64,000 bases of DNA from Gloeocapsopsis crepidinum LEGE 06123 (GCF_015207655.1 NZ_JADEWN010000001.1:62001-126000); one strand, 5' to 3'. Shown: positions 1-9,956, counted from the first letter of the stretch. The notes: generated by a model not told the origin, from the sequence alone. A program made the numbers and translations.

Positions 1-1179
1 TACCGTTATTGCTACCGATAATACTCCCCCTCTTACAGCCAGTAATAAGGTAGAGGCAAAAACTATGGTGTAGATGATATTCCACTGCAATGTAAGTTTA
101 ATTTTTCCTACTGAATTTAGTAGTTGGTAAGTTGCCAAAGTAAATGCTAGAGGAATTGCCGATAGACAAATAATCATTAAAATTGGAATAGCTGAGTTCC
201 ATTTGGAGCCAAATACAATTGGTACATACAGTGGTGCTAAGCTAGACTGCAGTAGTACTAAAGGCACAATAATCATTGCTATGGTTTTAAAGCTACTAAA
301 ACAGCGTTCTCTAAGCTTCTTCAAGTTATCTCTAACTTCACACAAATAAGGAAATAATGCTGAAATAATAGCATTAACAACATTCTGGCTTATGCCTAAT
401 CCAGCACTAAAGGCAAAAAAGTATATACCAAGAGCTTCAATACTTAAAAAGCGTCCAACGATCAGGTAGTCTAAATTTAGTCTGATTTTATCAAGTAATT
501 CGATGCCCAGCATACTGCTACCAAAACTGGTAATATCGCGCCACTGCTCAATTGTAAAAGCTTTTGAAGGTCGCCAAGAATGATTGCGGTATGTAATGAA
601 AATCCATACTGGTGTAGATAAAACCATTGCCCAGACAACTGCCCATACTCCACAACCTAACAAAGCAAGACAGACGATAATAAGATTACTAATAATTGAC
701 TGAGTAGCAGTACATATAGCAATAATTTTGAGTCGATTTTCCCGTTGAACCAGGGCAGACTGCACCATGAATATAGGAAACATCAAATACATCAAACTAA
801 GAACACAAATGGGAAAAATTAATTGGCGCTCCTCATAAAATAATGCAACTGGATAAGCTAAAAGACACTGAACTATAACTAGTGCTATGCAAAACAGCCA
901 GTTAAGCCAATAAGCAGTTTGGCATATTGATTCTAGTTGTGGTTCCTCAGCTTGAATAATCTTAGCCCCAATTCCAGCTCTGAGACTAAAGACATCTGCA
1001 AAGCTGTGAACAGTGTAAATGATAGCTACTAGACCATAATCATGGGGGTCGAACAAGCGAGCAAGTGTAACTGTTGTACCAAGGCGAAATATACGATTTA
1101 CCAATTCAGCTATTCCAAGCCAACCGATGTTGCGTGTGAACTGCCCTGTAAATCGCTGTTTTAATTTAAGAGATATCAT
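1..1179 (-). CDS. Wzx-type polysaccharide flippase (MATE/MOP superfamily), 3' end outside window
   Basis: An open frame runs from an ATG at 1179 to the window edge, giving 393 codons without a stop. The protein begins MISLKLKQRFTGQFTRN, which is typical of the WzxC/RfbX lipopolysaccharide-biosynthesis branch, and then shows many hydrophobic segments separated by short basic loops. Such proteins flip undecaprenyl-linked oligosaccharide repeat units across the inner membrane. It lies about 50 bp downstream of a GT2 gene in the same direction and is the last visible gene of the exopolysaccharide locus. A locus with flippase, Wzy-type and Wzc-type genes fits a Wzx/Wzy-dependent export route. The family call is firm. 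The polymer it carries is unknown, and the C-terminus is missing. Confidence 0.85.
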   Translation of the reverse strand, partial: MISLKLKQRFTGQFTRNIGWLGIAELVNRIFRLGTTVTLARLFDPHDYGLVAIIYTVHSFADVFSLRAGIGAKIIQAEEPQLESICQTAYWLNWLFCIALVIVQCLLAYPVALFYEERQLIFPICVLSLMYLMFPIFMVQSALVQRENRLKIIAICTATQSIISNLIIVCLALLGCGVWAVVWAMVLSTPVWIFITYRNHSWRPSKAFTIEQWRDITSFGSSMLGIELLDKIRLNLDYLIVGRFLSIEALGIYFFAFSAGLGISQNVVNAIISALFPYLCEVRDNLKKLRERCFSSFKTIAMIIVPLVLLQSSLAPLYVPIVFGSKWNSAIPILMIICLSAIPLAFTLATYQLLNSVGKIKLTLQWNIIYTIVFASTLLLAVRGGVLSVAITV

Positions 1180-1229
1180 CCTAGACTTATTAGTCAAATA
1201 AACTTTTGGCAAGATGAATCCTGGTAGTT

Positions 1230-2201
1230 CTAACGAATCAAGAAAGGTCGGCTAATATTTAAGACAGATTGGCGGAGAGAATAAAGCTGCTCTAGCAATT
1301 TTTGATATCCGTAAGAACCAAGCCATTGCAGCAGTCTAATCGATAAATTCAGGCGGAGATATTCAACAGAATATTGTCTTTGAGGGGCGCAGGCAATAGC
1401 TTCCTTTTGAAAGTAAAGTGCCTGCTGGCAGTCTCCATTCTTAGTTGCCAACCAACTTAAATAAAAATACAAAGAATTGTAAGCTTGTTTTTTTATGTAG
1501 AGCAAATCCTTTGGAACAGATTGAAAAGCTTTCTCAATCACCTTACAGGAAGATTTCCACATTGATAGATAAGATTTTGACAAGCTACTGGAGTTTGCTC
1601 TGTAGCGAACCAGCGGTTCTTTGATGACAGCAAAAGAATAATTTGCAGCAATTTTTAACCACATGTCCCAATCTTCCGCAGGAGTCAACTCAGAATCGAA
1701 TAAACCAACTGTCTTAAAACAAGACTTACGGATTAAAGGTGTACTGCCACAGCCAATAAAGTTAAATTTGATTAGCTGCTGCCAGACATCTCCTTCTGCA
1801 TTAGAGGTAACAAGACGACCAGTTGGTTTTCCGTCTCGGTCTGCTAATGCTGTCCAAGTATAAACTAAGCCTACTTCAGAGTAAGCTTCTAAACAGCAAA
1901 CCTGTGTTTCTAATTTAGTTGTCTCCCAAAGATCGTCAGCATCTAGGAAAGCAAGATACTTTCCTTGTGCGTGGGTGATTCCCGTATTGCGAGCAGGTGC
2001 TACACCCTGATTGACTTGGTTGATTAATTTTAAGCGAGGATCGGCTAGGGAAGAAACATATTTCTCTGTTTCATCTAAGCTGCCATCATTGACAACAATA
2101 ATTTCAAAATCTTGAAAAGTCTGTTTGAAAACACTTTCCAGGGTTGACTGCAGATATGGCATTGCATTGTAAGCAGGAATAATTATGGTAACTTTTGGCA
2201 T
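1230..2201 (-). CDS. Family 2 glycosyltransferase
   Basis: A 323-aa GT-A fold transferase. The N-terminus MPKVTIIIPAYNAMPYLQ is the GT2 nucleotide-sugar binding start, followed by VVNDGSLDET and by the DXD-like FLDADDLWE near residue 90, which would bind the metal and sugar-nucleotide. Further on, TPAEDWDMWLKIA carries the usual ED of the catalytic-base region. It probably adds one sugar to the lipid-linked repeat unit at the cytoplasmic face. I chose the ATG at 2201. An upstream ATG at 2222 would add seven residues (MTIRTCK) before the conserved start, and the neighbouring paralogue also begins MPKV. The acceptor and donor cannot be read from sequence. Confidence 0.9.
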   Translation of the reverse strand: MPKVTIIIPAYNAMPYLQSTLESVFKQTFQDFEIIVVNDGSLDETEKYVSSLADPRLKLINQVNQGVAPARNTGITHAQGKYLAFLDADDLWETTKLETQVCCLEAYSEVGLVYTWTALADRDGKPTGRLVTSNAEGDVWQQLIKFNFIGCGSTPLIRKSCFKTVGLFDSELTPAEDWDMWLKIAANYSFAVIKEPLVRYRANSSSLSKSYLSMWKSSCKVIEKAFQSVPKDLLYIKKQAYNSLYFYLSWLATKNGDCQQALYFQKEAIACAPQRQYSVEYLRLNLSIRLLQWLGSYGYQKLLEQLYSLRQSVLNISRPFLIR

Positions 2202-2443
2202 TTTGCAAGTTCTTATTGTCAATTTTTCTGAAAAAACTCAGCATTCTAATTTAGAAAATACTCTTGGATGAAAAAATATGCAATTTATTCTGAGAAAAAA
2301 GATGGGAATTAGATTGTAAAAGTACATGATTGCAATGATTAGCTTTAAGTTATTGTCTAATTAAAGCAACTTGTCCTTTAAATCTTCGTTGTTTTTAGTA
2401 GTTTTTTGGATATTTTTCTACTGTTTCATAATTTTAAAAATAT

Positions 2444-3403
2444 TTAGCTAGATGAGATGTATCGGCGGAGTGAGTAGAATAGCGATCGCGTTTTTTCATA
2501 ATTATTGGATTTGAGCAATCGCATTAACGCGATTGCCATACTCAAACGGATATATTCTTTAGTGAAGCGTAACTGAGGATAGTACTTAAGAGCTTGCTGT
2601 CTAAAATATATGGCTTCACGATAATCTTTAAGAGCACTTTGTAACGGCTTCCAAGCTAAACAGAGATAAACAAAACCATAACTTTGTTTTCTTAGATGTT
2701 GTAACTCAGAGGAAACACCAGCCAAATTTTTTTCAATAACAAGGCAATAGCTTTGTTCCATTCCTTGCCAGTTTTTAGAGACATTGTTTGAGTGGTCGCG
2801 ATAATATACTAAAGGTTCCTTAATTACCTTAAAGGGATAGCGAGCAGCTATACGCAGCCACATGTCCCAATCTTCAACATAAGAACCGAGATTTCGGTCA
2901 AAATTTCCCACGGTTTCAAAGCAGTGGCGACGTACCATAGCGACGCTACCGCATTCGACAATGTTATGCTTTGTCAATTCTTGCCAAACATCACCTTCTA
3001 TATAATTAGCGAGAATTTTTCCAAGTGGCTTACCTTTAGCATTAATCAATGTCGTCCAAGTATATACTAAACTAGCTTCAGGATTTTCATCCAGAGATTT
3101 TACTTGTTTTTCAAGCTTAGTTGGCTCCCAGAGGTCATCTGCATCTAAAAATGCTACATATTCTCCTTGAGTGAGGGCAATTCCTGTGTTTCGGGCTCCA
3201 GATAAACCTTGATTTTCTTGGGAGACTAATTTAAAGCGCAGATCGGTTATCTCACTAGCCCACTGCTTAATGTTATCCGAACTTCCGTCGTTAACTACAA
3301 TAACTTCAAAATCTATGAATGTTTGACTAAAAACACTATCTAATGTTTCTGGAAGAAAAGTCATTGCATTATATGCAGGAATAATAACTGATACTTTTGG
3401 CAT
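2444..3403 (-). CDS. Family 2 glycosyltransferase, paralogue of the next gene downstream
   Basis: A 319-aa GT2 enzyme starting MPKVSVIIPAYNAMTFLP, with VVNDGSSDN, the metal-binding FLDADDLWEPTK and an EDWDMWLRIA segment. It aligns along its whole length with the GT2 gene at 1230-2201, including the spacing of all motifs and the C-terminal YIRLSMAIALMRLL region. The pair therefore looks like a tandem duplication followed by divergence, probably giving two transferases for successive sugars. It lies between the GT4 at 3477 and its paralogue, with a 242-bp AT-rich gap on the downstream side. Donor and linkage are unknown. Confidence 0.9.
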   Translation of the reverse strand: MPKVSVIIPAYNAMTFLPETLDSVFSQTFIDFEVIVVNDGSSDNIKQWASEITDLRFKLVSQENQGLSGARNTGIALTQGEYVAFLDADDLWEPTKLEKQVKSLDENPEASLVYTWTTLINAKGKPLGKILANYIEGDVWQELTKHNIVECGSVAMVRRHCFETVGNFDRNLGSYVEDWDMWLRIAARYPFKVIKEPLVYYRDHSNNVSKNWQGMEQSYCLVIEKNLAGVSSELQHLRKQSYGFVYLCLAWKPLQSALKDYREAIYFRQQALKYYPQLRFTKEYIRLSMAIALMRLLKSNNYEKTRSLFYSLRRYISSS

Positions 3404-3476
3404 AATTATTCTGGATAATAGGAATTAAGAATTTGAATAACAACTGTAGTAGTCAAGGAGCAGCTCGTGACTTAAC

Positions 3477-4586
3477 TTAAAGACTTTCTATTACTTGTGA
3501 TATTTTAGAAGCAATTATCTGCCAGTTAAGCTGTTCTTCTACTCTGGTTCTGGCAGCTTTTGACATTTTTTCCAAAGTGCCACAATTGCTTAGTAGATCA
3601 ATAATTTTGCTAGCAAGCATATCGAGATTTTGTGGCTCTAGGACTATACCATTTACCTGATGTTTGATAATTTCTGGCATTCCATCCTGATCCGTAACTA
3701 CACAGGGAATTCCATAATTCATTGCCTCGATTAAAAATTGACCTAAGGGTTCGCAGCGAGCAGGGGAAACTACTAAATCTGTCTCTAAAAATAGCTTTTC
3801 CATTTCTAAAGGCCATGATAGATGTCCTAGACTCGAAACGCCGTCTTCTTTAATCGGTAACTTGTTCCCAATGATAATCAATTTAGCTTCAGGAATAGCT
3901 TGTTTAACTTTACGAAAAGCATTGAGTAGTATGTCGCCGCCTTTTCTTTCAAAATGAGAACCGTTAAATAGAATTTGCTTACTACCAAAAGTTTTTTCTC
4001 CCTGATAAGGTTTTTGAAATTGACCCGAGGGAGTTACAACTGTTATATTTTCTGAGTTGATACCATAGTATTCAATTAAAGAAGACTTAACGCAATTACT
4101 ATAAGTAAAAAGGTGTTTTGCATTTTGATAAGCTTTACGTTCGCAGTTTGTCCAAGAAACATATTCTTTGTCTAACTTAAATGGTGCCCAAGGAGACCAA
4201 TTTTGCTTAGCTAAAGCCATAGTATAGTCAAGGTAATATGTATATGGAATGTCGAGTTTTTGCCAAAAAGGACTAAACATTCCATAAAGTTGAAATACTA
4301 AATCAGGACTATAGTTTAATTTTCTAATTCGCTGTTCTACATAACAGGATTGTTCAATATACGTGCGAGAATTTTTGCGTAGTGAGCTTGCTGGTTTAAG
4401 TGGAATTAAGGGAAGCCTGGACTGAATACTCTTAACAAAGTTTTTGAGTGCTTTCATATTAAACTTGCTATCAACTGGTAGATAGTCTACAGCTTGATAA
4501 TAAGAACCCATAGCTTCAAATAAGAAATTATGGCGGAGAATCATTTCTCTATCACCAGTAACCAAAATTTTTTGTGTTTTCATCAT
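3477..4586 (-). CDS. Family 4 (GT-B fold) glycosyltransferase
   Basis: A 369-aa retaining GT-B enzyme. The C-terminal half has the usual group-1 transferase signatures: ILFNGSHFERKGGDILL starts the second Rossmann domain, SPARCEPLGQFLIEAMNYG is the E-x7-E nucleotide-sugar site, and GIPCVVTDQDGMPEII follows. The N-terminal acceptor domain (VTGDREMILRHNFLFEAM onward) is variable, as is normal. Two ATGs sit side by side at the start and I kept the first. It belongs to the minus-strand exopolysaccharide locus but is separated from the upstream Wzy-like gene by 332 bp, so it may have its own promoter. Confidence 0.87.
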   Translation of the reverse strand: MMKTQKILVTGDREMILRHNFLFEAMGSYYQAVDYLPVDSKFNMKALKNFVKSIQSRLPLIPLKPASSLRKNSRTYIEQSCYVEQRIRKLNYSPDLVFQLYGMFSPFWQKLDIPYTYYLDYTMALAKQNWSPWAPFKLDKEYVSWTNCERKAYQNAKHLFTYSNCVKSSLIEYYGINSENITVVTPSGQFQKPYQGEKTFGSKQILFNGSHFERKGGDILLNAFRKVKQAIPEAKLIIIGNKLPIKEDGVSSLGHLSWPLEMEKLFLETDLVVSPARCEPLGQFLIEAMNYGIPCVVTDQDGMPEIIKHQVNGIVLEPQNLDMLASKIIDLLSNCGTLEKMSKAARTRVEEQLNWQIIASKISQVIESL

Positions 4587-4918
4587 TTTTCAAGGTTGAA
4601 GTAACAAATCGTTATAAAAATTGAAATTTGAATTATATATAAAAAGTGAAAGCTTAGAGATTAAAGTAATAAAAGATAAAAAAGTGTCTTTTATGATAGA
4701 TAATAAGTGTTTCATTAAGATGATAAATATTTATTTAGCCTTACCAACTTATAAATTTTATCATGCTTATTTTTTATCCATAAGTTAATTTTGTTTTTGA
4801 AAATATCAAAGCTTGATTATTCAACAACAATTATTTTTATTTTTCATAAATCGTTCTGCCATATTTGAAGACTTATATTTTTATGAAGTACCTAAAATTT
4901 ATTTATAAATTACAGAAA
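4587..4918. other. Gene-free AT-rich interval in the exopolysaccharide locus
   Basis: These 332 bases separate the Wzy-like gene from the downstream GT4. Composition is strongly AT-rich with many short A and T runs, and stops are frequent in all frames. I see no RNA gene, no inverted repeat longer than a few bases and no HIP1 site. A promoter for the four downstream minus-strand genes could lie here, but I could not pick one out with confidence. Confidence 0.5.
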
Positions 4919-6367
4919 CTACAAATAAGATGCATGTTTATTTATTGATGGTTTACTCCAGTCCCAAGAAATAATCGCAAAACAAGTCCACCAGTAAAAG
5001 AAAAGAGTAGTATGACTCCAAATATTCTCAGTCAACATTCCTATAATTGTTGCTATAAAAATAGCTATTAAGACCCAACAAAGATTGCGCTGTGGACTTC
5101 TATGATCTACAGACCGGAATAGCTGAAGCAGCCGTGAGAACTGAACTGATAGAAAGAGCAAAAAAATGATGAAACCTACAATTCCTGTTTCAGCTAAAGC
5201 CCTAATATAATCATTATGGGCATAGTTAGTTAGTCTTGTTAAGAAAGGGCTAGAATGCAGTCCATAACCAAAAAGGGAAGAGTTTTGCCAAGCTTTTAGT
5301 AAGAATGTCCACTGCGCAATCCTCCAGTTGAAACTGTTGTTATCAAACTGTGATAGTAAAATCGATTTTGATACGTCGATGTCTGGATTAAAGAGTAGTG
5401 TGTTAGTAATTGAGCTGAGGCGTTCTCGTCCAAAATCACTGCTAGCAAATAGTCCTATGGCAAACATTAACAGTATTGTGGCTCCAAGTAGATTAACTAT
5501 GCTTAACTTGGGAGCAATCAACACCAAAAGAAATACACTAAGCATAACTAATATAAATAATGCTTTGGTCATGACGATGAAAAAGACGAGAGTGCCTAGC
5601 AAGAGAATCCAGGGCAAGCGACGATTTGATTGATCGAGCTTCCAATGGGTCAACCCAACAAACAGTAATAGAAACGTAGCAAAGCCATTTGGGTGCCCCA
5701 GGGTTCCACTCAGGCGAGAGCCTACTTCAAAAGGAAGTGAGGCAGATTCGCTTCCTCCATATATAAGCATGGGAGGAAGCAGCGAAACAGGCAAAATTAT
5801 TTGCAGCAACGCTACTGCAAGAGGCAAAACAAGACCTAGAAACAAACACGTAATAACCTTCTCTGGATGAACTCGCTCTCTAAGCTGCATTACCAAAAGG
5901 TAAACCATTAACCATGAAAATAAACGTAACCACTCACGAACGCTAACTAGCAAATGGGAACTATCTAGCCCTAATCCACCCAAAGGCAGGAGGATAACCC
6001 ATAAACCTTGTAGCGCTACCCAGCCAGCAAAAAACCACCAAAAGCGATCAGTCTGTACAGTCCGGTGTGTTAGCAACTGTACAGTTATATAGAGCAAAGT
6101 TAAAGCATTAACTCCAATGGCAAATGCAGCTGGAACCTGCTGAGCAGAAAAAATATCCAGAGAACTGCGTAGAATCAGCAAGCCTAGTACTGCTCGCTCG
6201 AAGTCTGCAAAAAAGTAGATAATTGCTACTATTGCACCTATAGCTGAACCCAAGTAAAGCGGTTGAGCGCCTGCGAGAAATCCTGCAACTATACCTACTA
6301 CCACACCTCCGATACTAACCCAGAAGGCTAAACGTGAGGAAGGCAGCTTGAGATCACTGATCAACAT
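4919..6367 (-). CDS. O-antigen ligase/polymerase family membrane protein (Wzy-like)
   Basis: A 482-aa protein with about 11-12 hydrophobic helices. Between them is a long polar loop with RLSGTLGHPNGFATFLLLF in the first half and GYGLHSSPFLTRLTNYAHN in the second. The G-H-P-N and H-N-D-Y motifs are the hallmark of the O-antigen ligase/Wzy (PF04932) family. It would polymerise repeat units on the periplasmic side of the inner membrane. Its first 14 bases overlap the 3' end of the Wzc-like gene, so the two are translationally coupled and probably work as polymerase plus chain-length regulator. A ligase role cannot be excluded from sequence alone. Confidence 0.85.
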   Translation of the reverse strand: MLISDLKLPSSRLAFWVSIGGVVVGIVAGFLAGAQPLYLGSAIGAIVAIIYFFADFERAVLGLLILRSSLDIFSAQQVPAAFAIGVNALTLLYITVQLLTHRTVQTDRFWWFFAGWVALQGLWVILLPLGGLGLDSSHLLVSVREWLRLFSWLMVYLLVMQLRERVHPEKVITCLFLGLVLPLAVALLQIILPVSLLPPMLIYGGSESASLPFEVGSRLSGTLGHPNGFATFLLLFVGLTHWKLDQSNRRLPWILLLGTLVFFIVMTKALFILVMLSVFLLVLIAPKLSIVNLLGATILLMFAIGLFASSDFGRERLSSITNTLLFNPDIDVSKSILLSQFDNNSFNWRIAQWTFLLKAWQNSSLFGYGLHSSPFLTRLTNYAHNDYIRALAETGIVGFIIFLLFLSVQFSRLLQLFRSVDHRSPQRNLCWVLIAIFIATIIGMLTENIWSHTTLFFYWWTCFAIISWDWSKPSINKHASYL

Positions 6368-8516
6368 TTTCTAATACTCTTCGCTCGTAATTTTGGTGTT
6401 CTAGGGGCTGGTCATCTTTGACCGGATAGCGATAGTGCTTTTCTGTCTGTGAATTTATTCCATTTACAGTAATTCCTAAAATAGGTACTTGATTATTAGT
6501 TAAGTCGGAAACTACTTGCACCAGCGTGTCTTTTTGCGTGAAGTTTGAACGTGTAACCAGGAGTAAACCGTCGCTATTGTGACTTAAAGCGATCGCATCA
6601 ACAGAGCTTGTCACTGATGGAGTATCTATAATAACTAAGTCATATTGGGCAGCAGCTTCAGCTAATAAAGTCTGCATTCGGGCTGAATCTGAAAACCGTG
6701 AGGGATTAGCGTGTGGTTCACCACACCCTAACACCCAGAGATTCTTGATACTTGTCTGCTGTACTGCTTTAGCCAGGGTAACACGACCATCGATCGCATC
6801 TGTCAACCCTGATCGAACAACTAAATTAAATAGTTTTTGCTGTGTAGGACAGTGTAAATTTGTATCAATAAGTAAAGTTCGACGAGACGACATTGCTGCT
6901 ACGGCAGCTAGATGCGAGGCAACAATAGACTTTCCCTCTCCAGGCTGGGGGCTACTAACAACGAAGACCTGTAGGTGTTTATCGCTGCGAAATTGTATTG
7001 TCCAGAGGAGTTTACGATAAGGCTCAACTAATCCTGAATTATTTAGAAATTCGGAGTTCTCCCCATTTAGCGAAGAGTCGGGTAGCACAGGTAACACCCC
7101 AATGATGGGTAGCTTTACCAGCTTGCCAACTTCAGTAGCATTACGTAGTGTGCCATCTAAAAAATCTAGCAGCACTACAACGCCAACTGACAGAAACATA
7201 CCAGCTAGCGTAGCTACGATCAGCACAACTGGTTTATTAGGCCAGTTAGGGTTTACGGGTGGTGAAGCCGTGTCGATTATACTGATATTACTAGCTAGTT
7301 GAACCTCAGCAATCCGCGCTTCTTCTAATTTTTTTTGCAACAAATCGACAGAGGCGGCAATGTCTAGGCGCTGACGAGATAAGGCATTTAGTGCTTGCTC
7401 TTTAGCTGGAAGTTGATTAACGCGAGCCTGCAACTGTGCTTTGGCATCGCGCACTTGAGCTAGTTTAGCTTCAAGTCCTGCCTTTTCAATCTCACTCAAG
7501 ATAACTTTTGTCGCCAGCTCCTGGCTAACCGGATCAGATGCTATATCGGCAGAACTGTTAATTGAATTGTTCTGAGGCGACAGCTTAGACAGGTTTTGAG
7601 TGTAGAGGGTGCGGGTAGCATCCCGCTGTTCGATTAGCTTAATTAGGGTTGGATTGTTGTCCGTAAACCGCTTACGAGCGATCGCTACTTGCGATTCCAA
7701 ATCTGCCAACTTAGCACGTAATTGCTTGAGTTCTTCATCTTGACCAGCGCGTACCATTGCGTAGGCGTTTTCGCGCGTGTCAGCGTCTGTTGTCTGCCGC
7801 AGCGAGTTGTTACGCACCATTGCATCTTGCAGTTGAGTATATAAGGCTAGTTCTTGTCGATCTAAATCTGCAAGACTTGTGACTAAATTTTGTGTTTGAG
7901 CGCTATCATTACCTTCAGAATCAGAGATAGAGACAATACCTTGTGATTGTTTGTATTGTGCGATCGCTGCTTCAGCAGAGGCAAGTTGCGATCGCTTTTT
8001 AGGCAATTCAGTTTCCAAAAATTCTCGTGCTGAGCGAGCTTGAGAGCGAATTACTTCGGCATTTTCCTTTACCATTGCCCCTGCAACCGCATTAAGCACG
8101 CTAGAAGTCAATACAGGATTTTGACTTTTATAGCTTATTCGCAAAATATTAGTAGCGGGAATAGTGGTGACTTGCAAGTCTTCTTTGAGTGTTTCAGCTT
8201 TAGGAACATCATTTACTCCCTTCAGGGAGACTTGGGTTACGGCTTGCACTAAAACTCGTTCTGAGCGAGCTAATTCTGCTTGAGTTGCAATTGGATTAGA
8301 TTGCCCTATTTCAGAAAGTTGAGTGAGATCGCGACCAATGTCAGAAACGCTTAACTGCTTGTCGTTTAGCATGACTCGCACTGACGTTTCATACTTAGGT
8401 GGTGTGACAACAAGGTAGACGAGCGAACCGCAAATAACAGAGATAAAAGTGACTATAGCAGGCCAGCGATGCTGCTTAAAGACTGATTTTAAGGAAGATA
8501 TACTCTCTTGCATCAC
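6354..8516 (-). CDS. Wzc/GumC-type polysaccharide co-polymerase with BY-kinase-like domain
   Basis: A 720-aa protein with three parts. There is a Wzz N-terminal domain with one transmembrane helix near residues 19-36. A long periplasmic coiled coil follows at about 160-400. After a second helix near 430 comes a cytoplasmic BY-kinase domain. That domain has a Walker A (SPQPGEGKSIVASHLA), a Walker B (YDLVIIDTPS) and a Walker A' region reading LLIDTNLHCP. The usual Walker A' is DxDxR, so the second Asp is Asn and the Arg is His here. The C-terminal tail has only three tyrosines, fewer than classical Wzc. The family role is chain-length control and export of capsular polysaccharide. It is transcribed ahead of the Wzy-like gene and overlaps it by 14 bp. 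Whether it still autophosphorylates is uncertain. Confidence 0.9.
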   Translation of the reverse strand: MMQESISSLKSVFKQHRWPAIVTFISVICGSLVYLVVTPPKYETSVRVMLNDKQLSVSDIGRDLTQLSEIGQSNPIATQAELARSERVLVQAVTQVSLKGVNDVPKAETLKEDLQVTTIPATNILRISYKSQNPVLTSSVLNAVAGAMVKENAEVIRSQARSAREFLETELPKKRSQLASAEAAIAQYKQSQGIVSISDSEGNDSAQTQNLVTSLADLDRQELALYTQLQDAMVRNNSLRQTTDADTRENAYAMVRAGQDEELKQLRAKLADLESQVAIARKRFTDNNPTLIKLIEQRDATRTLYTQNLSKLSPQNNSINSSADIASDPVSQELATKVILSEIEKAGLEAKLAQVRDAKAQLQARVNQLPAKEQALNALSRQRLDIAASVDLLQKKLEEARIAEVQLASNISIIDTASPPVNPNWPNKPVVLIVATLAGMFLSVGVVVLLDFLDGTLRNATEVGKLVKLPIIGVLPVLPDSSLNGENSEFLNNSGLVEPYRKLLWTIQFRSDKHLQVFVVSSPQPGEGKSIVASHLAAVAAMSSRRTLLIDTNLHCPTQQKLFNLVVRSGLTDAIDGRVTLAKAVQQTSIKNLWVLGCGEPHANPSRFSDSARMQTLLAEAAAQYDLVIIDTPSVTSSVDAIALSHNSDGLLLVTRSNFTQKDTLVQVVSDLTNNQVPILGITVNGINSQTEKHYRYPVKDDQPLEHQNYERRVLENVDQ

Positions 8517-8788
8517 TAATAAAAATTGTATTTTTTATACCAAACTTAGAAAAAATGTACTGAGTTAATCGCAATAAAATCTAGCTGTATAATTAATCCA
8601 TTAAAACAAGTTGATTTTAACATCGCGCCTGCTCTATAAAATCTACAACCATAGGTTTGAAATCAGTCACATTAACTAAACCTTTATCAGAGTCATTATC
8701 CTTAATGCATATGTATTTTTTTTAACATGATTTATTTCGTTAGTATGTTTCTTGGGGTTATGTTTGGACTTTAAGATAAAAGCATTAA

Positions 8789-9946
8789 TTAATCCGTTTG
8801 AACTTTAAGTTGTGGCTCAAGTTTGTTAGACGAAGCATAAAGGCTTGCGTATAACCTCAAAGTTTCAGTGGTAATGTAATTCCAGTTATATTTTGCCTGG
8901 ATATAGCTTTGTGCATTTTTGACCATTAGCTTCAAGTTCTGAGAATTATGAATTGCCCAGTTCAAACTATGAATAAAGGATTCTAAATTTCCTGACTGGA
9001 AGAGCATTCCCCGCCCCTCAGCTAAGAGTTGCTGATGGGGTGGAATATCGCTAGCTAGCACTGGGACTCCTTCTTGCATTGCTTCTAGCATTGCCAAAGG
9101 TAGCCCCTCCAGCTCAGAAGGAAGTACAAATAACCCTGCCCCGCGAACAATTTCTGCCAGACGGCTGCCATGAAGTTCGCCTGTGAACACGATATCTGTA
9201 CTCTTGGCTACTATCTCAACTAACTTTGAGACGAATTGATTTGTATCGCTAACACCGCCAGCAAGAACGAGTTTCCATTCCAATGGTTTAAGAGCTTGAA
9301 AAGCTTTAATCAGTAGATCGGGGCGTTTTTCAGGGACTAGTCTGCCAAGAAATAGAATGTAGCGCTTTTGCTCTAAACCTAGCGATGTGCCATAAGAGAA
9401 ATCAGGATCTGAGTCGGGAAATTTTGCCGGAGCATTGGGGATATAAGTTGTTTCTTTACCATAAGTTTGCGTAAAGTAAGAACGCAGATCTTCTGAGACA
9501 ACAACTAGGCGATCGGCAAACCTTACAGCAGTTTTCTCTCCAAGCTGTAGTAGCTGGGAAGAAGCTTTACTCCACTTGGCTCGTTGCCAGTCTAATCCAT
9601 GACAGGTAACAACAACTTTTGCAGAAGTGAATTTTGGTAGCCAGCTAAACAAACTCGGACCCAAGGCATGAAAGTGAACGATATCGTAGTCCATTTTGCT
9701 AGAAGCAACTCCTGCAATTGCAGAACAAAGTAAAGCATCTACTCCTTTGAACTTTACAGAAGGTATAGGAAATACCCGAATACCTTGAACATCATAATGG
9801 TGCAATGATTCAGAGTATGAGGAGCGGGCGAATAAGTCCACAGAGTGGCTTTGCTTGACTATACGAGAGTAGAGTTCTTGGCAATGATGCTCAATACCAC
9901 CCTGCTTAGCTGGTAGACCTTTCGCACCAATTACAGCAATTTTCAT
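8789..9946 (-). CDS. Family 4 glycosyltransferase (MKIAVIGAKGLP type)
   Basis: A 385-aa GT-B transferase. The N-terminus MKIAVIGAKGLPAKQGGIE is a well-conserved start in rhamnosyl/mannosyl-type GT4 enzymes, with the GG loop for acceptor and donor binding. The second domain begins ILFLGRLVPEKRPDLLI and carries LPSELEGLPLAMLEAMQEG, the E-x7-E motif. The open frame extends upstream to 10042, but that extension overlaps the preceding gene and lies before the conserved start, so I place the start at the ATG at 9946. This leaves a 10-bp gap to the preceding GT4, consistent with one operon. Donor sugar unknown. Confidence 0.9.
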   Translation of the reverse strand: MKIAVIGAKGLPAKQGGIEHHCQELYSRIVKQSHSVDLFARSSYSESLHHYDVQGIRVFPIPSVKFKGVDALLCSAIAGVASSKMDYDIVHFHALGPSLFSWLPKFTSAKVVVTCHGLDWQRAKWSKASSQLLQLGEKTAVRFADRLVVVSEDLRSYFTQTYGKETTYIPNAPAKFPDSDPDFSYGTSLGLEQKRYILFLGRLVPEKRPDLLIKAFQALKPLEWKLVLAGGVSDTNQFVSKLVEIVAKSTDIVFTGELHGSRLAEIVRGAGLFVLPSELEGLPLAMLEAMQEGVPVLASDIPPHQQLLAEGRGMLFQSGNLESFIHSLNWAIHNSQNLKLMVKNAQSYIQAKYNWNYITTETLRLYASLYASSNKLEPQLKVQTD

Positions 9947-9956
9947 TATTAAAGAT

